Shown: piece by piece, positions 1 through 4,851 of the stretch
How positions within the stretch are numbered: the first letter of the stretch is position 1
Layout: each line of letters begins with the position of its first letter
DNA from: Rhodospirillales bacterium
GTDB taxonomy: Bacteria; Pseudomonadota; Alphaproteobacteria; Rhodospirillales; Casp-alpha2
Length of the DNA: 5,891 nt
NCBI GenBank assembly: GCA_030727885.1
Contig: JANRAT010000156.1
Span: forward strand, 1-5,891
Direction: 5' to 3'
Made by a program: the position numbers and the translations under genes
The notes under the pieces: model-generated
Databases searched by the model: none
The model's input: the letters and a program-made list of their open reading frames with translations, nothing else
What the model was told of the DNA's origin: nothing

Positions 1-41
1 GGGCATGACTGACTCTGAGACTTTCAAAGGTCAGGGTTTTC

Positions 42-71
42 AACGGCTCGGCGGCAACGCCGGGCCGTTTT
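42..71 (+). terminator. Rho-independent terminator of an off-window upstream gene
   Basis: A 12-bp stem pairs 42-53 with 58-69 and contains one G-T wobble (48 with 63). The loop is the GNRA-type tetraloop GCAA at 54-57. The run TTTT (68-71) begins within the last stem pairs. The opposite strand has no useful T-run after the stem, so the terminator acts on plus-strand transcripts, presumably from a gene ending at or before position 1-20. Several TGA triplets lie at 6-18, but I cannot tell which, if any, is that gene's stop codon. Confidence 0.8.
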
Positions 72-88
72 CATTCAGGCTTAAAGTA

Positions 89-119
89 ACCAATTGGTAA
101 GGGCCATTCGTGCTATACT
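89..119 (+). promoter_or_regulatory. Extended -10 promoter with a palindrome in the -35 region, for the membrane protein gene
   Basis: TATACT at 114-119 is preceded by TG at 111-112, which makes an extended -10 element. No good -35 hexamer lies 16-18 bp upstream. That place is instead occupied by the perfect 10-bp palindrome ACCAATTGGT (89-98), which could be an operator or activator site. The expected transcription start, about 7 nt after the -10, falls on or next to the A of the ATG at 126, so the mRNA may be leaderless. Promoter and palindrome are read directly; their use is inferred. Confidence 0.5.
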
Positions 120-125
120 GACGCT

Positions 126-683
126 ATGGAAAAATCAGTGAAATCACCGACCCTGTCATCGACATCGACGGCCGAAGACCGCGCCGATTACATCGTTGCA
201 CGCCTTGAACAGTTCATTCGCGATGGCCGCAAGGACGAACAGGGCATGTCATTCGACAAGTGGAAGCAGATGGCGCGCTCGGAAATTGCCATTGCCGTAG
301 CCGAAGCCGAACTGTCCCAGCAGCATGACGAGTTGCATTCCAAACGTGTGTTGTTTGTGGCTGCCACCTCGATGATCACCATCGGCTTCTGGGGCACGGT
401 CACCAGCATGGACAAGCTTGATTATCTGATCGGTGCGGTGATCTGCGGGCTGGCCGGAATCCTGTTGATGCTTGCCGTCGGTGAGTGGCGCCTTCGCAGC
501 TGGTCAGAACGCCGTGCAGCAAAAAAGCGCCGTGAAATTCTGGGCCGCATCGAAAGCCTGAACCGGCGCATCAAGCGCCTGGAGAAAGAACTCGAAGCCG
601 AAGCCGACGACTACGAAGAAATGCTCAAAAAAGTCACCAAGCGCCGGAGTGCACTCAGTCTTGGCGACAGGGGCAGATCCTAG
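126..683 (+). CDS. Hypothetical membrane protein with two-helix hairpin and C-terminal coiled coil
   Basis: A 185-residue protein of a family I do not recognise. Residues 1-72 are soluble and mostly helical and charged, after a Ser/Thr-rich first 15 residues. Two hydrophobic segments follow, about 74-93 and 99-118, joined by a very short turn (SMDKLD). The second is followed by a basic stretch (RLRSWSERRAAKKRR, 122-136), so by the positive-inside rule both ends should be cytoplasmic. Residues about 135-172 are a highly charged heptad-like coiled coil (ESLNRRIKRLEKELEAEADD). There is no signal peptide and no enzymatic motif. The frame is closed upstream by TAA at 87-89 and ATG 126 is the first ATG, but no Shine-Dalgarno sequence precedes it. 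The stop overlaps that of the convergent aminotransferase gene. A membrane-anchored scaffold or oligomerising protein would fit, but the function is unknown. Confidence 0.8.
   Translation: MEKSVKSPTLSSTSTAEDRADYIVARLEQFIRDGRKDEQGMSFDKWKQMARSEIAIAVAEAELSQQHDELHSKRVLFVAATSMITIGFWGTVTSMDKLDYLIGAVICGLAGILLMLAVGEWRLRSWSERRAAKKRREILGRIESLNRRIKRLEKELEAEADDYEEMLKKVTKRRSALSLGDRGRS
627..668 (-). terminator. Intrinsic terminator of the aminotransferase gene, embedded in the convergent CDS
   Basis: Read on the minus strand, GTCGCCAAG (668-660) pairs with CTTGGTGAC (641-633) through 9 bp including one G-U wobble. Six U residues (632-627) follow immediately. The 18-nt loop contains the palindrome GAGTGCACTC, which may add inner structure. 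This is the expected stem-plus-U-run pattern just downstream of the aminotransferase stop at 680. The DNA also encodes roughly residues 168-181 of the opposing membrane protein. The plus strand has no T-run after the stem, so it should not terminate the opposing transcript. Confidence 0.75.
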
Positions 684-1930
684 ATCGCTTTATCCAGCGC
701 CTGAACCAGTCGTTCAACCTCAGCAATCGTGTTGTAGTGCGCCATCGAACAGCGAATGACGCCGTCCTCGGCATCGATACCGACCGCTTCGACCAGTCTG
801 CGGGCATAGAAATCCCCATGCCGAACAGCGACGTGATCAGACGCAACGGCCAGCGCGATGTCTTCGGATTTTCGTCCTTCTACAACGATTGAAAACGTCG
901 GTGCACGGTCTTTGGTGTCTGCGCTGCTCCGACCGATGATGCGAACATTGTCCTTTGCGTTCGCCCAATCGGTGAAGACTTTGGCAAGCGTGCCTTCGTG
1001 CCGGGTGAACAACTCGTACACGGCGCGGGTCCGGGAAAACAGATCGTTCGGCAAATCGTCCAGATGCTCTGCAGCGACGGTATTGATGTAATCGGCGATA
1101 CCGATCAAGGAGGCGATGATCTCATGCTGTGGCCCGGCCGGATTCATCTTGTACGAGGTGGCGGTTCCCGGAATGAAATAGTGGTGTTGGCTATTTGCCT
1201 GCTCCAGCAGGGCTTTCTTGCCATACAGCAGACCGATATGCGGCCCGTAGGTCTTGTAGAGGCTGAAGGCATAGAAATCGACATCCCAGTCTTTGACGTC
1301 GACAAAACGGTGTGGTGCGTAGGCCACGCCATCGGCGCAGACCAGGGCGCCTGCCTCATGGACACGTTTGCTGATCGCCTTCACATCATTGATGTCGCCT
1401 GTGATGTTCGAGACATGGGGCAGGGCGACGAGCCGAGTTTTGTCTGTCAGCAACTGGTCGAGCAGGCCGACTTCCAGAGCCGCCGTGTCAGGATTGACCG
1501 GCCATTCGATGATCTTTATGCCGCTGGCGGCAAGGCGTCGCCACGGGCCTGAATTGGCTTCGTGGTTGAGGTTGGTGACGATCACCTCATCACCCTCGGC
1601 CCACAGCGGGCGCAAGGAACGCGACAACACGTCAATATTGGCAGAGGTCGAGGGGCCGATGACGACTTCATCGACGTCAACACCGAGCATGTCGGCCATC
1701 GCCTGATGCCCCGCATCCATGCGTTGCTGGGCAAGCATCGACGCCGGGAAGGGGGCACCGGGCTGAACCTGACACTCGGTCATGTAGGCAGTCATGCGGG
1801 CAATCACGCTTTTCGGAACATAGCTGCCGCCAGCGTTCTCAAAAAATGCCCATTCCCAGCAATGAGCAGGAAATTGCTCACGGCAGAATTCAACATTGAG
1901 TACTGGGTCTTCTTTGGTGCGTCCAAACAA
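680..1930 (-). CDS. PLP-dependent class V aminotransferase, cysteine desulfurase-like (VC1184/TIGR01976-like subfamily)
   Basis: A fold-type I PLP enzyme of 416 residues from the TTG at 1930. Counting from an upstream in-frame TTG at 1981 (433 residues), landmarks are WAFFENAGGSYVP near 44-56, the PLP-phosphate region GPSTSANID (109-117), the ring-stacking His in NLNHEAN (H140), the Asp that contacts the pyridine nitrogen in ADGVAYAPHR (D217), and the Schiff-base lysine in SLYKTYGPH (K243). The 'DGVAYAPHR' and 'RHGDFYARR' signatures recall a desulfurase-like subfamily of unknown substrate. The cysteine that carries persulfide in NifS/SufS enzymes is not visible, and the usual DGAQ glutamine is Ala220, so true desulfurase activity is doubtful. 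Start choice: TTG 1930 has GGGAGA 7 nt upstream and a promoter just before it; TTG 1981 has no ribosome site and lies in that promoter's -35. The gene follows the MAPEG gene on the same strand. A C-S lyase or transaminase role is possible. Confidence 0.88.
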   Translation of the reverse strand: MFGRTKEDPVLNVEFCREQFPAHCWEWAFFENAGGSYVPKSVIARMTAYMTECQVQPGAPFPASMLAQQRMDAGHQAMADMLGVDVDEVVIGPSTSANIDVLSRSLRPLWAEGDEVIVTNLNHEANSGPWRRLAASGIKIIEWPVNPDTAALEVGLLDQLLTDKTRLVALPHVSNITGDINDVKAISKRVHEAGALVCADGVAYAPHRFVDVKDWDVDFYAFSLYKTYGPHIGLLYGKKALLEQANSQHHYFIPGTATSYKMNPAGPQHEIIASLIGIADYINTVAAEHLDDLPNDLFSRTRAVYELFTRHEGTLAKVFTDWANAKDNVRIIGRSSADTKDRAPTFSIVVEGRKSEDIALAVASDHVAVRHGDFYARRLVEAVGIDAEDGVIRCSMAHYNTIAEVERLVQALDKAI

Positions 1931-1952
1931 ATGGGCTCTCCCGTTGGGGTGA

Positions 1953-1981
1953 ATTATCCGACGGTCGATTATGCCTCTCAA
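1953..1981 (-). promoter_or_regulatory. Sigma70-type promoter for the aminotransferase gene
   Basis: On the minus strand TTGAGA (1981-1976) and GATAAT (1958-1953) are separated by exactly 17 bp, each matching the consensus at five of six positions. The predicted transcript would start near 1945-1946, leaving a leader of about 15 nt that contains GGGAGA (1942-1937) 7 nt before the TTG at 1930. Promoter, ribosome site and start fit together. The aminotransferase may thus be expressed both from here and by read-through from the MAPEG gene, whose stop is only 27 bp upstream of this promoter. Confidence 0.6.
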
Positions 1982-2008
1982 TGTTGATGTGGCAATGCCA
2001 AGGTCGTT

Positions 2009-2398
2009 TTAATGGACAAAGATCATCCATACGGCCGCACCAGTTGACATCCATAATGACAGTAGCGTCAGGACCATGCCGCTGACCCTGTATTTCAAGC
2101 CAGACGGTGTGCAGAGAAAACAATAAGCATGCAGCGAACGGCCAATGATCAGAGCAATACCGCAGATATGCAAAACCGTTGCCGGCGCACCACTTAGCTC
2201 GGCGATTACAATGGCCAGCAAAGTAATTGGGGCAAACTCGGCAAAATTAGCATGTCCACGAATAAGTCGCGAAAAATCCTGCTGGGCGCCGTCACCGATG
2301 GATATACGCCGTTTATTGCGATTGGCGATGATGATGAAAGTCATGATTGAATAGAGAACAACGGCCAAGGCGAGGTAGATCGGCGTAACGGTAATCAT
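2009..2398 (-). CDS. MAPEG family membrane protein
   Basis: A 129-residue integral membrane protein of the MAPEG superfamily (membrane-associated proteins in eicosanoid and glutathione metabolism), whose usual length is about 130-150. The family signature is visible as RGHANFAEFAPITLL (47-61), with R47, H49, N51, E54 and P57 as the conserved polar and turn residues. Four hydrophobic helices are apparent at about 6-25, 56-70, 73-92 and 106-127, and the basic loop NRNKRR (26-31) is probably cytoplasmic. Bacterial members include glutathione transferase-like proteins and many of unknown activity, so I assign no substrate. AGAGG (2409-2405) lies 6 nt before ATG 2398. The gene is divergent from the HxlR regulator and immediately precedes the aminotransferase, in the same reading frame and separated from it by the TAA at 2011-2009. 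It probably belongs to a regulator-controlled stress or detoxification unit, which is an inference. Confidence 0.85.
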   Translation of the reverse strand: MITVTPIYLALAVVLYSIMTFIIIANRNKRRISIGDGAQQDFSRLIRGHANFAEFAPITLLAIVIAELSGAPATVLHICGIALIIGRSLHAYCFLCTPSGLKYRVSGMVLTLLSLWMSTGAAVWMIFVH

Positions 2399-2414
2399 GA
2401 TTTGCCTCTGATCA

Positions 2415-2442
2415 TAGTTACTACATAAATTATAGCTACTAC
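2415..2442. repeat. Operator-like 10-bp direct repeats, candidate HxlR binding site
   Basis: TAGTTACTAC (2415-2424) and TAGCTACTAC (2433-2442) differ at one base and are spaced 18 bp start to start. The first six bases of each also form an imperfect inverted pair, since TAGCTA is self-complementary and differs from TAGTTA by one base. The repeats flank and overlap the minus-strand -10 (2429-2434), which is where a repressor of the MAPEG gene would bind. HxlR proteins bind as dimers to such short paired sites. Assignment to this regulator is inferred from position only. Confidence 0.5.
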
Positions 2443-2460
2443 TTTATTTATATATTTCAA
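2429..2460 (-). promoter_or_regulatory. Candidate promoter of the MAPEG gene
   Basis: On the minus strand a perfect TATAAT lies at 2434-2429, and TTGAAA lies upstream at 2460-2455. The spacer is 20 bp, longer than the optimal 17, so the -35 may not be functional or the promoter may need help. Transcription would start near 2422, giving a leader of about 24 nt with AGAGG before the ATG at 2398. The -10 lies between and partly within the operator-like repeats. Confidence 0.45.
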
Positions 2461-2464
2461 GCGG

Positions 2465-2470
2465 TATTAT
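2465..2470 (+). promoter_or_regulatory. Candidate -10 of the HxlR gene, implying a leaderless transcript
   Basis: TATTAT at 2465-2470 ends 6 nt before the ATG at 2477, so transcription would start at or beside the start codon. No Shine-Dalgarno sequence precedes the ATG, which fits leaderless translation. The -35 region (about 2442-2448, CTTTATT) is weak and abuts the second operator-like repeat, as expected for autoregulation. Confidence 0.4.
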
Positions 2471-2476
2471 CTGTGA

Positions 2477-2791
2477 ATGACGTATCCGACGAAGGAGCAG
2501 TGTCCGGTTGCGAGAGCCCTCGACATCATTGGCGAGCGCTGGACCCTGCTTGTGTTGCGCGACATGTTTCTGTTCGGTCCCAGACGCTTTCAGGATTTGC
2601 AGGACTCGCTTATCGGGATTGCGCCAAATACCCTGTCCGCCAGGATCAAGACTCTGGAGAATTCGGGGATCATTGCGAGAAAACTCTATTCAGAGCATCC
2701 GCCAAGGGCTGAATACAGCCTGACGGACAAGGGACTGGCGCTCGGACCAGCGCTCAAGGCCTTGAAATTGTGGGGTGACAAGTACACATGA
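2477..2791 (+). CDS. HxlR family winged-helix transcriptional regulator
   Basis: A DNA-binding protein of 104 residues, typical for HxlR. The N-terminal signature CPVARALDIIGERWTLLVLR (9-28) is followed by GPRRFQDLQ (34-42), a recognition-helix region IAPNTLSARIKTLE (48-61), and the wing with EYSLTDKG (79-86). C9 is the only cysteine and occupies the position that in relatives such as YodB senses electrophiles or oxidants; redox sensing here is inferred from family knowledge. The start is fixed: TGA lies in frame directly upstream (2474-2476), so ATG 2477 is the first possible start, without a Shine-Dalgarno sequence. The gene diverges from the MAPEG gene across an AT-rich region with operator-like repeats, so repression of the MAPEG-aminotransferase pair and of itself is the simplest prediction. 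ilvD follows 95 bp downstream on the same strand but has its own promoter candidate. Confidence 0.93.
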   Translation: MTYPTKEQCPVARALDIIGERWTLLVLRDMFLFGPRRFQDLQDSLIGIAPNTLSARIKTLENSGIIARKLYSEHPPRAEYSLTDKGLALGPALKALKLWGDKYT

Positions 2792-2811
2792 AATCATCAC
2801 TAATTGTGCCG

Positions 2812-2860
2812 CAGTGATTGAAAGCGCACCCGGCGTCCACTAGATTCCAGTAAATCACTG
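2812..2860. repeat. 8-bp inverted repeat bracketing the ilvD promoter
   Basis: CAGTGATT (2812-2819) and AATCACTG (2853-2860) are perfect inverse complements, 41 bp apart start to start, or about four helical turns. The left arm overlaps the -35 (2818-2823) and the right arm lies just after the expected transcription start. A third partial copy, ATCACT (2796-2801), lies upstream and could pair with AGTGAT (2813-2818) as a 6-bp hairpin. The symmetry around a promoter suggests two half-sites for a regulator, but which one is unknown. Confidence 0.4.
2818..2846 (+). promoter_or_regulatory. ilvD: Candidate sigma70 promoter of ilvD
   Basis: TTGAAA (2818-2823, five of six consensus bases) and TAGATT (2841-2846, four of six) are separated by exactly 17 bp. 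Transcription would start near 2853, giving a leader of about 34 nt with GGGAG (2873-2877) 9 nt before the ilvD start codon. I see no leader peptide or attenuator in this short leader. Confidence 0.5.
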
Positions 2861-2886
2861 AAAATAATCCTTGGGAGTAGACAGAG

Positions 2887-4755
2887 ATGCCCGCATATCG
2901 TTCACGTACCACCACGCACGGCAAAAATATGGCCGGCGCCCGAGGCCTCTGGCGTGCCACCGGGATGACGGATGGTGATTTCGGCAAGCCGATCATTGCC
3001 ATCGCCAACTCATTCACCCAGTTTGTGCCCGGCCATGTGCACCTTAAGGATCTCGGGCAGATGGTTGCCCGCGAGATCGAGGCCGCAGGGGGTGTTGCCA
3101 AGGAATTCAATACCATAGCCGTCGATGACGGGATCGCCATGGGTCATGATGGCATGCTGTATTCGTTACCTTCCCGCGAACTGATCGCGGATGCGGTCGA
3201 ATACATGTGCAATGCGCACTGTGCCGATGCTGTGGTCTGCATTTCCAACTGCGACAAGATCACCCCGGGCATGCTGATGGCGGCGATGCGGCTGAACATT
3301 CCTGCCGTGTTTGTTTCCGGCGGCCCGATGGAAGCCGGCAAGATGGACGTCGACGGTAAAGTACAAAAGGCCGATCTGATCGATGCCATGATTCATGCCG
3401 CCGCTCCTGAAACGTCGGATGCGGATGCGCTCAAGTACGAACGCTCCGCCTGTCCGACCTGCGGGTCCTGCTCTGGTATGTTCACGGCCAATTCGATGAA
3501 CTGCCTTGCCGAAGCCATCGGTCTGGCGCTGCCGGGCAATGGCAGCGTGCTGGCTACGCATTCTGATCGCAGGGAACTGTTCCTGAAGGCCGGACGGACC
3601 ATCGTCGACATCACCAAGCGCTATTACGAACAGGACGATGAAAGTGTACTGCCGCGCAACATCGCCAACCGCAAGGGGTTCGAAAACGCCATGACCGTCG
3701 ATATCGCGATGGGCGGCTCAACCAACACCATCCTGCACCTGATGGCGATGGCCCAGGAAGGCGAAGTGGATTTCAACATCCAGGCGATTGACGGACTGTC
3801 CCGCAAGGTGCCGCATCTGTCGAAACTGTCACCGTCGACCAGCCTGTATCACATGGAAGACTTCCACCGTGCCGGCGGCATCATGGCGATCATGGGTGAA
3901 CTGGACCGTGTTGGCCTGTTGCACCGGGACTCAACGACGGTGCACACGCCAACGATTGGCGAGGCCATCGACACTTACGACATCATGCGCACCGAAGATG
4001 ACGATATCCGCAAATTCTATCTGGCGGCCCCTGGCAACGTCCGGACCGTTGAAGCCTTCAGCCAGTCGAAGCGCTACAACTCGCTGGATACGGACCGCGA
4101 AAACGGCTGTATCCGGGATGTCGAACATGCCTATTCCAAGGACGGCGGGCTTGGCATTCTGTACGGCAATATTGCCGAGGATGGCTGCGTTGTGAAAAGT
4201 GCAGGCGTGCCTAAAGAATGCCTGACGTTCAAAGGGCCGGCCCGAATTTGCCATAGCCAGGACGAAGCCGTCGCCAAGATTCTTGGCGGTGAAATCAAGA
4301 AAGGCGATGTGGTTGTTATTGTTTACGAAGGACCGAAAGGTGGTCCGGGTATGCAGGAAATGCTGTATCCGACCAGCTACATCAAGTCGATGGGGCTCGG
4401 CAAGGATTGTGCCCTGATTACTGACGGACGGTTTTCGGGTGGCTCGTCAGGTCTGTCTGTCGGTCACGTCAGTCCGGAAGCCGCTGAAGGCGGCGCGATC
4501 GGTCTGATCGAAGAGGGCGATATCATCGATTTCGATATCCCGACCCGTAAGGTTACGCTGCTGATCGACGATGCAGAAATGCAGCGTCGCCGCGATGCCA
4601 TGAACGCCAAGGGCGCAGAAGCCTGGAAGCCCAAGCCACGCAAGCGGATGGTGTCGCAGGCGCTCAGGGCGTATGGCCTGATGGCAACCTCGGCGTCGCG
4701 CGGCGCTGTGCGTGATGTATCTCAGATCGAACGTCTTAAGCACGCAGCCGAATAA
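2887..4755 (+). CDS. ilvD: Dihydroxy-acid dehydratase
   Basis: Converts 2,3-dihydroxy-isovalerate and 2,3-dihydroxy-3-methylvalerate to the 2-keto acids that yield valine, leucine and isoleucine. It is cytoplasmic and needs an iron-sulfur cluster and Mg2+. The 622 residues compare with 616 in E. coli IlvD, and the match is collinear from the N-terminal [20 protein letters not shown] onwards. Visible landmarks are D81 in [10 protein letters not shown] (metal), CDKITPGM (C122, carbamylated-lysine position K124), [18 protein letters not shown] (189-206, with C195 as cluster ligand), GGSTNT (276-281), [12 protein letters not shown] (481-492) and [11 protein letters not shown] (512-522, S517 the likely base). 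Where sugar-acid dehydratases and short-form enzymes have PCN or PCH, this one has VPGH (G49), as in E. coli, which favours the oxygen-labile [4Fe-4S] type. The full-length match argues against a sugar-acid dehydratase, despite the downstream aldehyde dehydrogenase. ATG 2887 has GGGAG 9 nt upstream. Confidence 0.97.
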   Translation: MPAYRSRTTTHGKNMAGARGLWRATGMTDGDFGKPIIAIANSFTQFVPGHVHLKDLGQMVAREIEAAGGVAKEFNTIAVDDGIAMGHDGMLYSLPSRELIADAVEYMCNAHCADAVVCISNCDKITPGMLMAAMRLNIPAVFVSGGPMEAGKMDVDGKVQKADLIDAMIHAAAPETSDADALKYERSACPTCGSCSGMFTANSMNCLAEAIGLALPGNGSVLATHSDRRELFLKAGRTIVDITKRYYEQDDESVLPRNIANRKGFENAMTVDIAMGGSTNTILHLMAMAQEGEVDFNIQAIDGLSRKVPHLSKLSPSTSLYHMEDFHRAGGIMAIMGELDRVGLLHRDSTTVHTPTIGEAIDTYDIMRTEDDDIRKFYLAAPGNVRTVEAFSQSKRYNSLDTDRENGCIRDVEHAYSKDGGLGILYGNIAEDGCVVKSAGVPKECLTFKGPARICHSQDEAVAKILGGEIKKGDVVVIVYEGPKGGPGMQEMLYPTSYIKSMGLGKDCALITDGRFSGGSSGLSVGHVSPEAAEGGAIGLIEEGDIIDFDIPTRKVTLLIDDAEMQRRRDAMNAKGAEAWKPKPRKRMVSQALRAYGLMATSASRGAVRDVSQIERLKHAAE

Positions 4756-4765
4756 AAACGATGCT

Positions 4766-4815
4766 CAGGTCCTTCGAGGTATTCTGTCAGAACATCTCGA
4801 TGGCCTGAAGCTTTT
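4766..4815 (+). terminator. Hairpin in the ilvD-aldehyde dehydrogenase spacer, possible weak terminator or processing site
   Basis: Positions 4774-4785 pair with 4789-4800 in a 12-bp stem with one G-U wobble and one A-C mismatch, closed by the 3-nt loop GTC. An outer helix CAGG (4766-4769) with CCTG (4804-4807) can extend it across an internal loop. The T-run TTTT comes only at 4812-4815, separated from the stem by a few bases, so termination would be inefficient. It may be a partial terminator or an mRNA-stabilising element between two co-transcribed genes. The spacer holds no gene. Confidence 0.45.
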
Positions 4816-4851
4816 CCTCAAATACTCCCTGAATTTTGATAAGGTAAACCC

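Larger units (their letters stand above)
2399..2476. promoter_or_regulatory. AT-rich divergent control region between the MAPEG and HxlR genes
   Basis: This 78-bp spacer is strikingly AT-rich compared with the GC-rich genes beside it. It must hold the promoters of both divergent genes. It contains a consensus -10 facing each gene and a pair of near-identical 10-bp repeats, annotated separately. This is the usual arrangement for an HxlR family repressor acting on its divergent neighbour and often on itself. Confidence 0.65.

Noticed and set aside
998..1552. 184-residue open frame on the plus strand
   Set aside because: It lies wholly opposite the aminotransferase, whose conserved PLP motifs identify the true coding strand; its translation has no recognisable domain.
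2009..2011. Possible fusion of the MAPEG and aminotransferase proteins by a recent stop mutation, since both are in the same frame
   Set aside because: Both proteins have normal family lengths and the aminotransferase has its own promoter, ribosome site and start. The shared frame has a one in three chance.
2473..2712. GTG-started frame overlapping the HxlR gene by one frame shift
   Set aside because: The alternative frame encodes the full HxlR signature. This one is low-complexity and its internal GTG after AAGGAG is coincidental.
2796..2818. Hairpin after the HxlR stop as a terminator
   Set aside because: The stem is only 6 bp with an 11-nt loop and is followed by TGAAAG rather than a T-run; the repeats fit a regulatory site at the ilvD promoter better.
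3788..4195. 135-residue plus-strand frame inside ilvD
   Set aside because: Out-of-frame shadow with a Cys/Trp/Arg-rich composition; ilvD runs through it without interruption.
2887..4755. Possible sugar-acid (arabonate/xylonate-type) dehydratase paired with a semialdehyde dehydrogenase
   Set aside because: The full-length, collinear match to E. coli-type IlvD, including VPGHVHL and [10 protein letters not shown], favours the branched-chain enzyme. The neighbour alone is not enough to change the call.
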